From Nymphaea colorata (taxonomy: Eukaryota > Streptophyta > Magnoliopsida > Nymphaeales > Nymphaeaceae): a stretch of 64,000 bases of DNA. The notes beneath the pieces are model-generated. The model searched no databases. It had not been told where the DNA came from and saw only the letters and a program-made list of their open reading frames with translations. Shown here one piece after another: positions 1 to 8,763 of the stretch. Location of the stretch: NCBI RefSeq assembly GCF_008831285.2, contig NC_045140.1:2087528-2151527 (forward strand). The letters are read 5' to 3'. Positions within the stretch are counted from its first letter, which is position 1. The number at the start of each line of letters is the position of its first letter. Position numbers and translations under genes: made by a program.

Positions 1-312
1 GGCGTGGCCAACGCCGATCTTTTAAAATTTTTTTTTCTTTTGGGGGGGATTCAATTCTCCATTTCAGTTTGTGCTCTTGCTCGACGTATTGAGTCGCACC
101 TTAAGCACTGAGAATATATGCTTCATGGTAACAGATGCGAAGCTTTCACCACTAAATCCTGCTTCTGTTGCCTTCACTATCTTGTATATATGGAAAGTGC
201 AAGGAATCTGTCGAAGATTGTGCTATTTTTCTGTAGTTCTCGTAGACCATAATTGTAGTTGGTGTTGATCTTATTTGTTTCAGTTTTCCCGTGTCCTTTT
301 GTTCTCTTTCAG

Positions 313-1925
313 ACTGAACCAGAGGAGAATGCAAACGTGAACAGAGAAGACAACAACAGGAAGAGGAGATTCGATAAATTAAGCAAAGTTGAAGCATCTC
401 TTGCTAGAGCTAGAACGGCCATCCGGAAGGCCGCCATGTATGGAAATCACACGCCCATAATGGATGCAGATTACACCCCCTGGGGACCAATTTACAGGAA
501 CCCGTTCAAGTTTCACAGGCAGGTTTTTCTACCAACTTTTGCACTGCGAAGTATGCATTCTCATTGGCGTAGAAGCAAACATATGAGATTGTTGCTTGCT
601 TAAAATTTTACATCCCCCATCATTCCATGCATGTTAAGTTTTATCCATTTTAACAACTTTCCTGCTATCTAAATATTGAATTAAAGCCGTCTATTTGTTC
701 AGAAGCTACATTGAAATGGAGAAAACGTTTAAGATCTATGTATACAAGGAAGGGGAGCCTCCGTTGGTTCATGATGGACCAAGCAGGAGCATATACTCTA
801 CGGAAGGTCGATTCATTCACGAGATGGACAAAGGAAACAGATTCGTTACAAATGATCCAGAAGAAGCTCATGCTTTCTTTCTTCCCTTCAGTATAGTGAA
901 AATGGTCCATTTCATTTTCATCCGCCAGAGGCGTGACGCCAAGCCAATCAAGCGCTTCGTGGCCGATTACATCGACGTGATCTCCAAGAAATATGGGTAT
1001 TGGGAGAGAAATCGTGGCGCAGATCATTTCATGGTTTCCTGCCATGATTGGGTAAGAGGACCTTGCTGCATTCCTTGCCCTGCTCGATTTCTGTTCTGTT
1101 TCTTCTCCGTGCCTCTTCTCGTGCTTTACTAATAATAATCCCCCTTCTCTTCCCCTGCATTATTCTACAGAAGAGAATTCAATCTATGCTTGGTGATTTT
1201 GGTTCGTCAAATGTTGATTTCTCAATTAAATGCAGGGGCCTATGTCGTCGAAAGCAAGCGCTTATCTGTACAACAACTCGATTCGAGTTCTCTGTAATGC
1301 CAACACCTCCGAAGGATTCAATCCGGCGAAAGACGCTTCGCTGCCGGAAATCAATATGAGAACCCATGACCTCACTCAGAAGGTTGTTGGGGGTCCCTCG
1401 CCCTCTCGCCGGCCAATCCTCGCTTTCTTCGCCGGAGGAATGCACGGCCCCATCCGGCCAGCCTTGTTGGAACATTGGAAGGGAAAAGATGCAGACGTCC
1501 AAGTCTACGAGTACCTGCCCAAGAAACTCGATTACTATGACCTCATGAAGAAGAGCAGGTATTGCCTCTGTCCATCTGGTTATGAAGTCGCAAGCCCAAG
1601 AATCGTGGAAGCTATCTACTTGGGATGCGTCCCAGTCATCCTCAAAGAGGGCTACGTTCTTCCATTCAGTGATGTGCTCAACTGGAAATCTTTTTCCGTC
1701 ACCGTGCCGGTGTCGGAGATCAGAAACTTGAAGAAGATCTTGATGGGGATCTCGACGAGAAGGTACCTGACAATGCAGAGGAGGGTGAAGCTGGTGCAAA
1801 GGCACTTTCTTGTGAACAACCCACCGAAGAGATATGACATCTTCCACATGATTCTGCACTCTGTGTGGCTGAGAAGGCTTAACCAGCGGCCTCACATCGG
1901 CTTCAAGAACTGGACGCGCTTTTGA
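313..1925 (+). CDS. GT47 exostosin-family glycosyltransferase, copy A (5' partial)
   Basis: Three exons are visible: 313-518, 703-1051 and 1236-1925 (stop TGA). The first exon, which should carry the membrane anchor, lies left of the window; its acceptor is the ttctctttcag ending at 312. The protein has the plant exostosin/GT47 hallmarks: EGEPPLVHDGP, FFLPFSIVKMV, FMVSCHDW, IRVLCNANTSEGFNP, RPILAFFAGGMHGPIRP and YCLCPSGYEVASPRIVEAIY. By family knowledge these are Golgi type II membrane enzymes of cell-wall or glycoprotein glycan synthesis; the exact acceptor cannot be told. Closest class by motif is the At5g03795/At5g25310-like group. Exon 2 ends in phase 2 (CAC AG) and exon 3 starts with the completing A, which requires a GC donor at 519-520. 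Copy B (11531-8764, minus) has identical lengths for the two middle exons. I see no frameshift or internal stop in the exons. Confidence 0.9.
519..702 (+). other. GC-AG intron in GT47 copy A
   Basis: The donor reads AG^GCAGGT and the acceptor ttgttcag. Using the nearby GT at 522-523 instead would join CAC AGG CAG to AAG CTA CAT TGA and stop at once. The GC donor gives H-R-S-Y-I-E-M-E-K, which matches the family consensus. Length 184 nt. Confidence 0.85.
1052..1235 (+). other. last intron of GT47 copy A
   Basis: A GT-AG intron in phase 0 between TGG (end of SCHDW) and GGG CCT. The donor is GTAAGA; the acceptor is the cag ending at 1235. It is 184 nt long, against 148 nt in copy B. Confidence 0.85.
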
Positions 1926-2616
1926 TCTGAAAGCTTCCGAAGGTACAATGGTGTTCGGACTGGAGTCGACCATTTCCGCTGCAATATACAAACTGGGCTT
2001 GGGGCTCTGGAAGTTTTGTTGGGAGCTTAGTTTTTCTGAAAAGTGTTGTATGATTGTATCTCACGGTTTCAGCCAGCTGACAGCTAAAATCTTAGCCCAT
2101 GGATAAAAGTGAATGGCTGTACTCTTTCCCTTTTTTTTCCTACTTTCTCAGTTAGAGTAGCAGTTGTATTATTTACAGGTAAGCATGGCAGACTCACTGC
2201 CCAGCAGCCGAAACCTAATCCAACCTTCCCAATTTCATCTCTTAGTCCCAATTTCATCTCTTAGATACGGAGTATATTTACATATCGGTGGGTGGCCTTG
2301 TAAGATTTGAAATGCCTACAATCTATTTCGTAAAATTTAAAAAATTAATCTTACCTTCCATAATATGGCCAAAACTAAAGGCGGGCGGCCCTCTTGAAAC
2401 CACCTTCCATGTTATGGCCATAAATGAGACCTGTGTGAAAGCCAACCCTGTAGGAGGGGCTTGACAGGAACAAGTTGAGAAGTTGCCTAGTCAAACATAA
2501 GGTACATGGGAAAATTCAAGCCCTTGAAAAATATACACATGCACACCCGGCTGCACCCTCTGGCTAAATGTTAAAACCAGATGTTACCACATGGCTAAAT
2601 ATTTACATGAAAGGCA
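1926..2616. other. 3' flank of GT47 copy A, no gene seen
   Basis: This holds the presumed 3' UTR and intergenic DNA. The only structure I found is a perfect 19-bp tandem duplication around 2228-2264 (core aatttcatctcttag). Confidence 0.5.
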
Positions 2617-2775
2617 TCATGAATTATCATTAAAAACATCATAAATTGTTGTTAATGTTCTCTTCAGGTGAGCGAGAGGTTCATCTCTATCATTAGAAAT
2701 GAAGTCCAAAAGCCCCGCCATGCCTTTGGGGTCTTGAGCTACATCGATGCCAGCAATGCATCGTTCAACTTTCAT
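2617..2775 (-). other. unrecognised 52-codon ORF at the edge of the plastid insertion
   Basis: It starts at the ATG at 2775 and stops at 2617. It reads [20 protein letters not shown], then GLLDFISNDRDEP, and ends in FNDNS. It begins where psbC homology stops and is in another frame from the psbC remnant. The composition looks protein-like, but I do not recognise the family. It may be an exon scrap of a nuclear gene at the insertion junction, or chance. Confidence 0.25.
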
Positions 2776-3460
2776 GTCCTCTAATTACATCTTTTAAATC
2801 GCCTACACTAACAATCCAGCCTTCTTCCCCAAAGGAAAACTTTGGTAAATAACCAAATATAATACTTGGGCTAAGGGTCAAGTTGATAATTCTTCTTACA
2901 TGTCCATCACCAAGAGCCCCGGTATCATATATGCCCCCAAAATAAAGAGCCTTGAACACTAGGAGAAAAACGATTAGACCTAACAAGGTTAAGTGAATAC
3001 CCAAAATTGTGGTGATTTTGTTTCCATCTTTCCATAACAACCGAGGAATGGAAAGGATTCCTTAAGAGCCTTTGATTGAAGAAGCACATCATAAATACTG
3101 CCAAAGCCTAGGAGTGCAGAGGAAATTAAGTGAAGTACTTCAAATAAAAAGTATGGAAAGAGGTCTTCAATTTCTCCACCAGGGCCTACCCACCAGCCTA
3201 GAGTAGGTAGATGGGGAGGTAAAATCAATCCTTGTTCATATATAGGCTTCTCTGGTACAAAATGAGCCACTTTAAATATGTTCATTTCTCCACACCAGAA
3301 TATGATTGGGTCACATAAGCTCTGAATAATTTACCATATTTATAAGTCAGGCATTCCCCGCCCACCAAAGGAAACTGGTGGTTTCTTGGCCACAAGCAGC
3401 TAAACTTAACGTTCCATTAAAGAGCATTTCCACGGGGTATAACCTCCTTAAGGTTTTCAT
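2773..3460 (-). pseudogene. psbC: plastid psbC (CP43) fragment in nuclear DNA
   Basis: Reading the minus strand from the ATG at 3460 gives [18 protein letters not shown], then [13 protein letters not shown], then [10 protein letters not shown]-like, [27 protein letters not shown] and [12 protein letters not shown]. These are recognisable as the N-terminal half of CP43, the photosystem II core antenna protein. It is broken: in-frame stops after WAGNA and near PNHI, small deletions, and homology ends after the counterpart of DIIGGH, so the C-terminal half is absent. It still overlaps the end of psbD, as in plastomes. It is a non-functional nuclear plastid insertion (NUPT). Confidence 0.9.
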
Positions 3461-4347
3461 GAGGGTGATCTTGAGTCATCATCCAAGAATGAATACCTTC
3501 ATTTAAAATAAAATTTTTGGTGTAGAAAGTCTCAAATTTAGGATCTTCTACTGCCCATATTTTATGGGAAACGAAGTCATAGGCATGTAGGTTCAAAGCC
3601 AGACCGACTACCCCAAGAGCAATCATCCGCGATTGGTATAAATAACATAAAGAAATGTAACCAACTTTTATTGGAAAAAACAGCAATCACCATCTTCGAA
3701 TGAAGTATTTTCTACATTAGCACCATGAATAGCGCATAGAAAAGCATCACCCAATACTCCGGCAACTCCCATCATATGAAATTGGTTCAATGTCCAATTA
3801 TGAAACCCTTGGAAGGAAAGGATGAACTGAAATATAGCTGCTACACCAAAACTAGGCACAAAGAACCACCCTGACTGACCTAGTGGATAAATCAAGAGTA
3901 CATCGGAGAATGTGATTGTGTTATAATGTCTCAATTGAACAGATGGTGCAAGTTTGAATTGACATAACATGAAGTCTATTCGTCCGAAAGTGCCATGGAG
4001 TAGTGACAAAAGTCCACAAACTGCCTGAATGGCATCAACAAGTGAAATCTCCATAGGCTTCCAGGCTCCATTGCAGCAATAAAAAATGTGCTAAACTATT
4101 AGCAAGGGTAGAAATTGTAACTGTTAGGAAATTGCAGCCTTCCAAATAGGAAGTAGCCAATCCATGGGTATACCATGAAATTACAAAGGTTCTACATGTG
4201 AAGTACTCTCCTATAGTGAAATAGGCGCAAGGGAAGAGCAATAGACCAAACCAAACCACAAGCCGAAACGGTCTCTCTGTAGCCAGTCATCCATAATATC
4301 AAATACATCATTTTCTTCTTTGGTAAATCTACCAAGGGCTATAATCA
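3417..4347 (-). pseudogene. psbD: plastid psbD (D2) pseudogene in nuclear DNA
   Basis: The ATG at 4347 starts [20 protein letters not shown], followed by [75 protein letters not shown] and, at the end, [13 protein letters not shown] with stop at 3417. This is the D2 reaction-centre protein of photosystem II. A frameshift lies near 4260, others near 4050, and about 100 nt are missing after FEDGD (around 3680). These breaks show it cannot be a working gene. The adjoining psbC remnant keeps the native order and overlap. Confidence 0.93.
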
Positions 4348-4990
4348 TAGTGATCCTACTGTTTAACTACTTCAACCATTTTTGAACACCCGATATCATT
4401 ATCTGGGTATATGATGGTTCGATCATCTATAGATGATTCCTCGTCCACTACCCTTTTCAAAATTGTTGATTTCGAAGATACAATATAGACCCTTCCTTTC
4501 TACACTACCAAACTGACCTAGGCATGCTAGCTTACCTCAATTATTCTTTCCTATTCGTACGAACCATTAGATACCTGAATTGTCTTATGCCTTATCAATC
4601 AGATTAAATTTATGAAACAACTGGCAATGAGCAACTGATCCTTTGTTTCCCTCGCACTTCCTTCCTACATCTATCTCCCCTCCCATCCATCAACTGGTTG
4701 ATTGTTGGATCTTAGTGGTGATATTAAGAAAAAAATCAATTATTTATGCTATGGATTCTTGCAAATTCTCTACATATATGTAAATTAATAGATTCTCCTA
4801 ATTTCTAATTATGTGTATATTATACACTATATTACTATAATATAATATATACTACTATTTATTTCTATACTATTGTTTATAAATAATCTTGTTATAATCG
4901 AATAAAGTAGTAATAGTATTTTTTTGTTATTGTTTCGTTTTTCTATTGTTTTTTCTCCCTCCAATGAATCTCAAATTCTAGAGTATTTAT
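4348..4990. other. interior of the plastid insertion, source unclear
   Basis: AT-rich DNA lies between the psbD start and the rpoA fragment. It may be plastid psbD upstream DNA or the petD-rpoA spacer, but I could not match it. No ORF of note. A junction between two distant plastome segments must lie here. Confidence 0.4.
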
Positions 4991-5186
4991 TTCCAACCAG
5001 AATATAAGACAGCTATATGTTGTGTAATATCAATTATTTCTACGAATGGTGGTGAGATGATATCTTGAGCAATTACGTGTCTATGGCTCCTGACACAGAT
5101 AGATGCGTCGAGACTTCCATGTTGATCACTTCTAAATACAATTTTTTTCAAATTCATTAAAATTTCATGAATGATTTTTCAGTTTT
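4991..5186 (-). pseudogene. rpoA: plastid rpoA fragment in nuclear DNA
   Basis: The minus strand reads [17 protein letters not shown], then [19 protein letters not shown], then [15 protein letters not shown]. This matches the middle of the plastid-encoded RNA polymerase alpha subunit, roughly residues 65-140. The N-terminal part is deleted: rps11's last codons run almost directly into this segment. The C-terminal half is not seen. Confidence 0.85.
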
Positions 5187-5189
5187 TTT

Positions 5190-5593
5190 CTAAATACGTC
5201 TTTTTTGGCAGTCTACATCCATTATGTGGCATGGGGTTACATCACACACAAAATTTAATTACCACTTGTACGAATCACTTGTAATGTTGCATTTCTCTTG
5301 CGACCGGGTCCCTTTATCATGACTTCTGCCCGTTGCATACCCTGGTCTACTACTTCATGATTAGGATTCCTGTGGTTTGAGCAGCAAATAAGGTACCCTT
5401 CTTGTGCCCTTGAATCTACAGGTACCCGCAGAAGACCAAGAAATGGCCAGACCTTATGGGTCTGTAACTGTAATGATAGTATCGTTGAAACTCACTAGAA
5501 CATGAATCACTCCTATTTGTCTTCTACAACCACTTTATGTGAACTAATACATCTATTTCTACGTGAAACAATTCTTGGTATAGGTTTTGTCCT
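5190..5593 (-). pseudogene. rps11: plastid rps11 pseudogene in nuclear DNA
   Basis: From about 5593 downward the minus strand reads [40 protein letters not shown], then a stop, then [16 protein letters not shown], and near the end MPHNGCRLPKK. This covers nearly all of plastid ribosomal protein S11. The start ATG is mutated and there are an internal stop and frameshifts. Confidence 0.88.
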
Positions 5594-5720
5594 ATTTTAT
5601 TGTCATCTCATAAATATGAGTAAGAGATACAAGACATATATCCATTTCATGTGAAAGCAAATCCGTTATTTATTTGTACATTATGTCACTTAGAAGGTGA
5701 AGTTCTTTTTTTGGTAAATA

Positions 5721-5833
5721 TTATCCTTGTCGCTGTTTATGTTTCGGTTTAGAACAAGTTACTATAATTCGTCCTTGCATATGGATCAGTCGGCATTTTT
5801 CACAAATCCTACAAACAATTTTTTTTTTTTCAT
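5721..5833 (-). pseudogene. rpl36: plastid rpl36 pseudogene in nuclear DNA
   Basis: The ATG at 5833 is followed by a poly-A run and a stop. After it the sequence [20 protein letters not shown] then [10 protein letters not shown] ends in TAA at 5721. This is the small plastid ribosomal protein L36, next to rps11 as in plastomes, and is clearly degraded. Confidence 0.85.
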
Positions 5834-5870
5834 ATTTGTTGTTCCTTAATTTCAAATCCACTCTTTGAAA

Positions 5871-6730
5871 GAAAATAAGTCTTTTTTCTTTAATATCTGG
5901 CAGCTAGCTGACTTTAATTCCAAGACCGGTTACATCAAGATAAGAAAAACGGGACCTCCTCAATAAATTATTGATGTGTTGTTTTTGCAATCCATACTTA
6001 ATGACATTATCTGAAAGTGATTTAATAGGCAAAGTATATCAATTCGATCCCTTTGTATGTTTTAATCGTAGTGTCTTAATCAACCAAAAACTAACGGCTC
6101 CTAAAACGCTAAAATTTGGACAGTGGGAAAACCATATTTTGCATAAAATAACTTGAATTAAAATATGTTTTGTATTAAGTAATCAATAAGCATGGCATCT
6201 CAACCTCATTTTGGAGTGTTCATGAAAGAATATTTTTCCACCAATCAAACCTGTTCTCATTCACCATCAACTTCCTTACTAGTTTCCTCTTTTTCGATGT
6301 ACAGTCTTACTAGTTTCCTCTTTTTCGATGTACAGTCTGCAACTTTTCCATTAACTTTTCTAGGACTATGTTATCAATGCACTACGTTCGAGAACCAGCA
6401 TGCCAGTTCTAATTTGATCGTTCCAACCATGAGCATGGAATTAATCCCATTCAAGCGTCTTTACGGACAGTCCTTCCGCAATAGCTTCAAAATACCCTTT
6501 CGTAACTTGAGAGTATTTCAAAATTTTGCCGTGAAAAAGTCATTCATGTGGCCCTTTTTCGATGGACTAATCCTTTCTCAGGAAAGATTTTCCGTTTTCT
6601 TACGTTTAAACGAACAGGACTACGGTGGGAGTCAATATAAAAAAAAAATTCCTGGGCTCACCCAGGCGGCCCCCCCTCCCTCCACCCCTGCTTTGAGGGG
6701 TTGGCATAATAGATCGGATTTGACCTGATA
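5871..6730. other. unassigned DNA right of the plastid insertion
   Basis: There are open frames at 5971-6156 and 6192-6728 on +. Neither protein resembles a family I know. A degraded infA or other organelle DNA is possible from position but not supported by residues. A perfect 31-bp tandem duplication lies at 6275-6336. Confidence 0.3.
6275..6336. repeat. 31-bp tandem duplication
   Basis: Two identical copies starting at 6275 and 6306 (core tagtttcctctttttcgatg). Confidence 0.9.
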
Positions 6731-6762
6731 AGCAGTCATTTTTCATTTTGAATTTTTAGGTC

Positions 6763-6812
6763 ATCAACTTTTTATACCGCAAATGAAATCAACTTTTTAT
6801 ACCGCAAATGAA
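6763..6812. repeat. 25-bp tandem duplication
   Basis: Two identical copies starting at 6763 and 6788 (core actttttataccgcaaatga). Confidence 0.9.
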
Positions 6813-6873
6813 AACATTAATATGCAAATTAAAACATAATAGAATATTATCCCCAAAGCAGACTTGGTACCAT

Positions 6874-6913
6874 GAAATATAGACAAGTTTGAGAAATATA
6901 GACAAGTTTGAGA
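6874..6913. repeat. 19-bp tandem duplication
   Basis: The unit gaaatatagacaagtttga occurs at 6874 and 6893. Confidence 0.88.
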
Positions 6914-8763
6914 GTAGAATTAGGACCTTTGTTGGAGGGAGGATAAAATACTCTTACTACTCACTCAACCAGTATATCATATAATTTATTAAAGAGTCTT
7001 TTTAAGTAAACCTAAAATTGCCACCATTCGTTTGCAATGCACGGTTCACTATAGATGAGAGAGCCTTGCTACTTGAGCCACACGTAAGTTGCCCTTAACA
7101 CTAAACAAAAAAAGCCATAAGAAAATTGTGGAAAACTCTAATGAAAGGTAAATGATCTTTTCAAATATGTTTTAACATTTTCCATTCATAAAGTGAGTGG
7201 TAGCAAGTTATATTCTATGAACTTAGGTATTTATTTGTAAATTTTCAAATGTTTAACCTTCTTTGTTCATAAAATAAAGTTAAAAGAAAATATGGGAGCA
7301 GCAATCTATTCCTAATCCTAAAAAGCGATCTAACGGTTCTGAATTTCCAATTGTGCCTCTTTTTTATTCGTACTTTTAAGGTTTTTGTGTTTCTTTTCAA
7401 TGTAATATCATGTTTGATTCACTTCTTCTCCACTTTTACTTGATCCTGTTACATAATTTAAACCTTTCGTTTGCAATTTTTTCAGGAATTAAATTGTAGG
7501 ATGTGGTAAAATGTAGGAACTAAATAGAGTTTTCATGATGAACAATGAACTCCAATAAATCACTGTCACATGTGTGACCTAAGCTAGCGTCATCTGAATA
7601 TGATTTGTCGTCTTCCTCAGTTTACGCTTTAATTTTATCGTTGGATGTTGGACTGCACTTAACAATGCTTATTTATTCAAAACGATTCAGGACAAACGGC
7701 TGGTATTTCCTTGTTTTTTTCCCACTTGTATTTTAACCACTGGTAGTCTATTTTCTATTATCACTAAAATTTTTAATTTGGGTATTGCTTATGTTCATTT
7801 GATTTCTTCTTACAATAATATGTCGTTTCTTCATGTTACCAATACTGTTTTTCCATGTTTTTTATAATGTTTATCTTCTAACTATTATTTGGTAACGTGT
7901 AATGAGTTTCGTCAGAGAAAATGGTCAATTTTGGACTTTGTATTCTTTTATCTTGTATAGTACTGAATTAAGATTGAACAAAACTGAGGTCAATGCATCT
8001 CTATGCATCATTAAATACATATAATGTCGTGGAAGTACTTTGTCGATTGTATACTGCCACAAGGAATACATTGTCACGAGAAATATTTGCTCGGTCAAAT
8101 ATTGTGACAGGATTATTATTGAGAATATGTTGTTGATTATGTATCCTTGACTATATATTGCTACAAAATATGTAAGTTGACTGTATATTTTTGTCATTAG
8201 TTAGGATTGTTGATTCTTTAAGTTAAACCAGATAGTTTGGTGATCATAAACTTTCAGGAACTAATATCGCTGTTGTCATAAGAAGACTGAGCAAGTACAA
8301 TATGTTAATGTACTTATGTTTTCTCATTCGGTCTTCTATCACAATGTAAATGTTAAATCTTTTGACAATGTTTGGTAGAATTCATAAGCTTTCTTTATTT
8401 TCATTCTGCTATCTCTATCTCTTACCCGACTAGAGAGAGATCCACAGGTTTTTTGAGTTTACACCGTAAAAGGTCTCGGCAGCTATCAGATAGCATAGAA
8501 ACCTGATATCAGTAGTTTCACGGAAGAATCATGTCATATCCCTTTTCAGTTTTCCTTTTCTCTTCTTCTTCCTTTCTCTTTTTGGTAGGATGGAGTTACA
8601 GGGACTGCTACCAATTCGTCATCTCTAACCTGAAAGACTGCAGTCGGCCGACGGAAGCTCCTCTAAAGAGACCAAGCTCTCGTTCAAAAATAGGAGACAA
8701 AGTAAACAAACAGAAAGAATACAAGAATATATCGTAAGAGTAGTGATTTTACAGTTCTAATCA
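6914..8763. other. AT-rich intergenic DNA, no gene seen
   Basis: Only short shadow frames occur. The right end (about 8400-8763) is the probable 3' UTR and flank of GT47 copy B, which ends at 8764 on the minus strand. Confidence 0.5.

Larger units (their letters stand above)
2773..5870 (-). mobile_element. mosaic nuclear plastid DNA insertion (NUPT)
   Basis: A roughly 3.1-kb block holds five plastid gene remnants, all on the minus strand: rpl36-rps11-rpoA and psbD-psbC. In angiosperm plastomes these two clusters are tens of kilobases apart, so the insert was joined from two fragments or rearranged later. The right edge is not sharp; 5870-6730 has no plastid match I can name. Confidence 0.85.

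Noticed and set aside
521-524. GT donor (CAG^GTTTTT) for exon 2 of GT47 copy A
   Set aside because: It would join to AAG CTA CAT TGA and stop immediately; the GC donor three bases earlier keeps the frame and family sequence. The same holds in copy B.
1179-1991. 270-codon minus-strand frame opposite GT47 copy A last exon
   Set aside because: Antisense shadow of a conserved coding exon; no recognisable domain.
2765-3040. Minus-strand frame with psbC text as a working gene
   Set aside because: It is half of psbC, ends where homology ends, and the neighbouring psbC parts have stops and deletions. It is nuclear plastid DNA.
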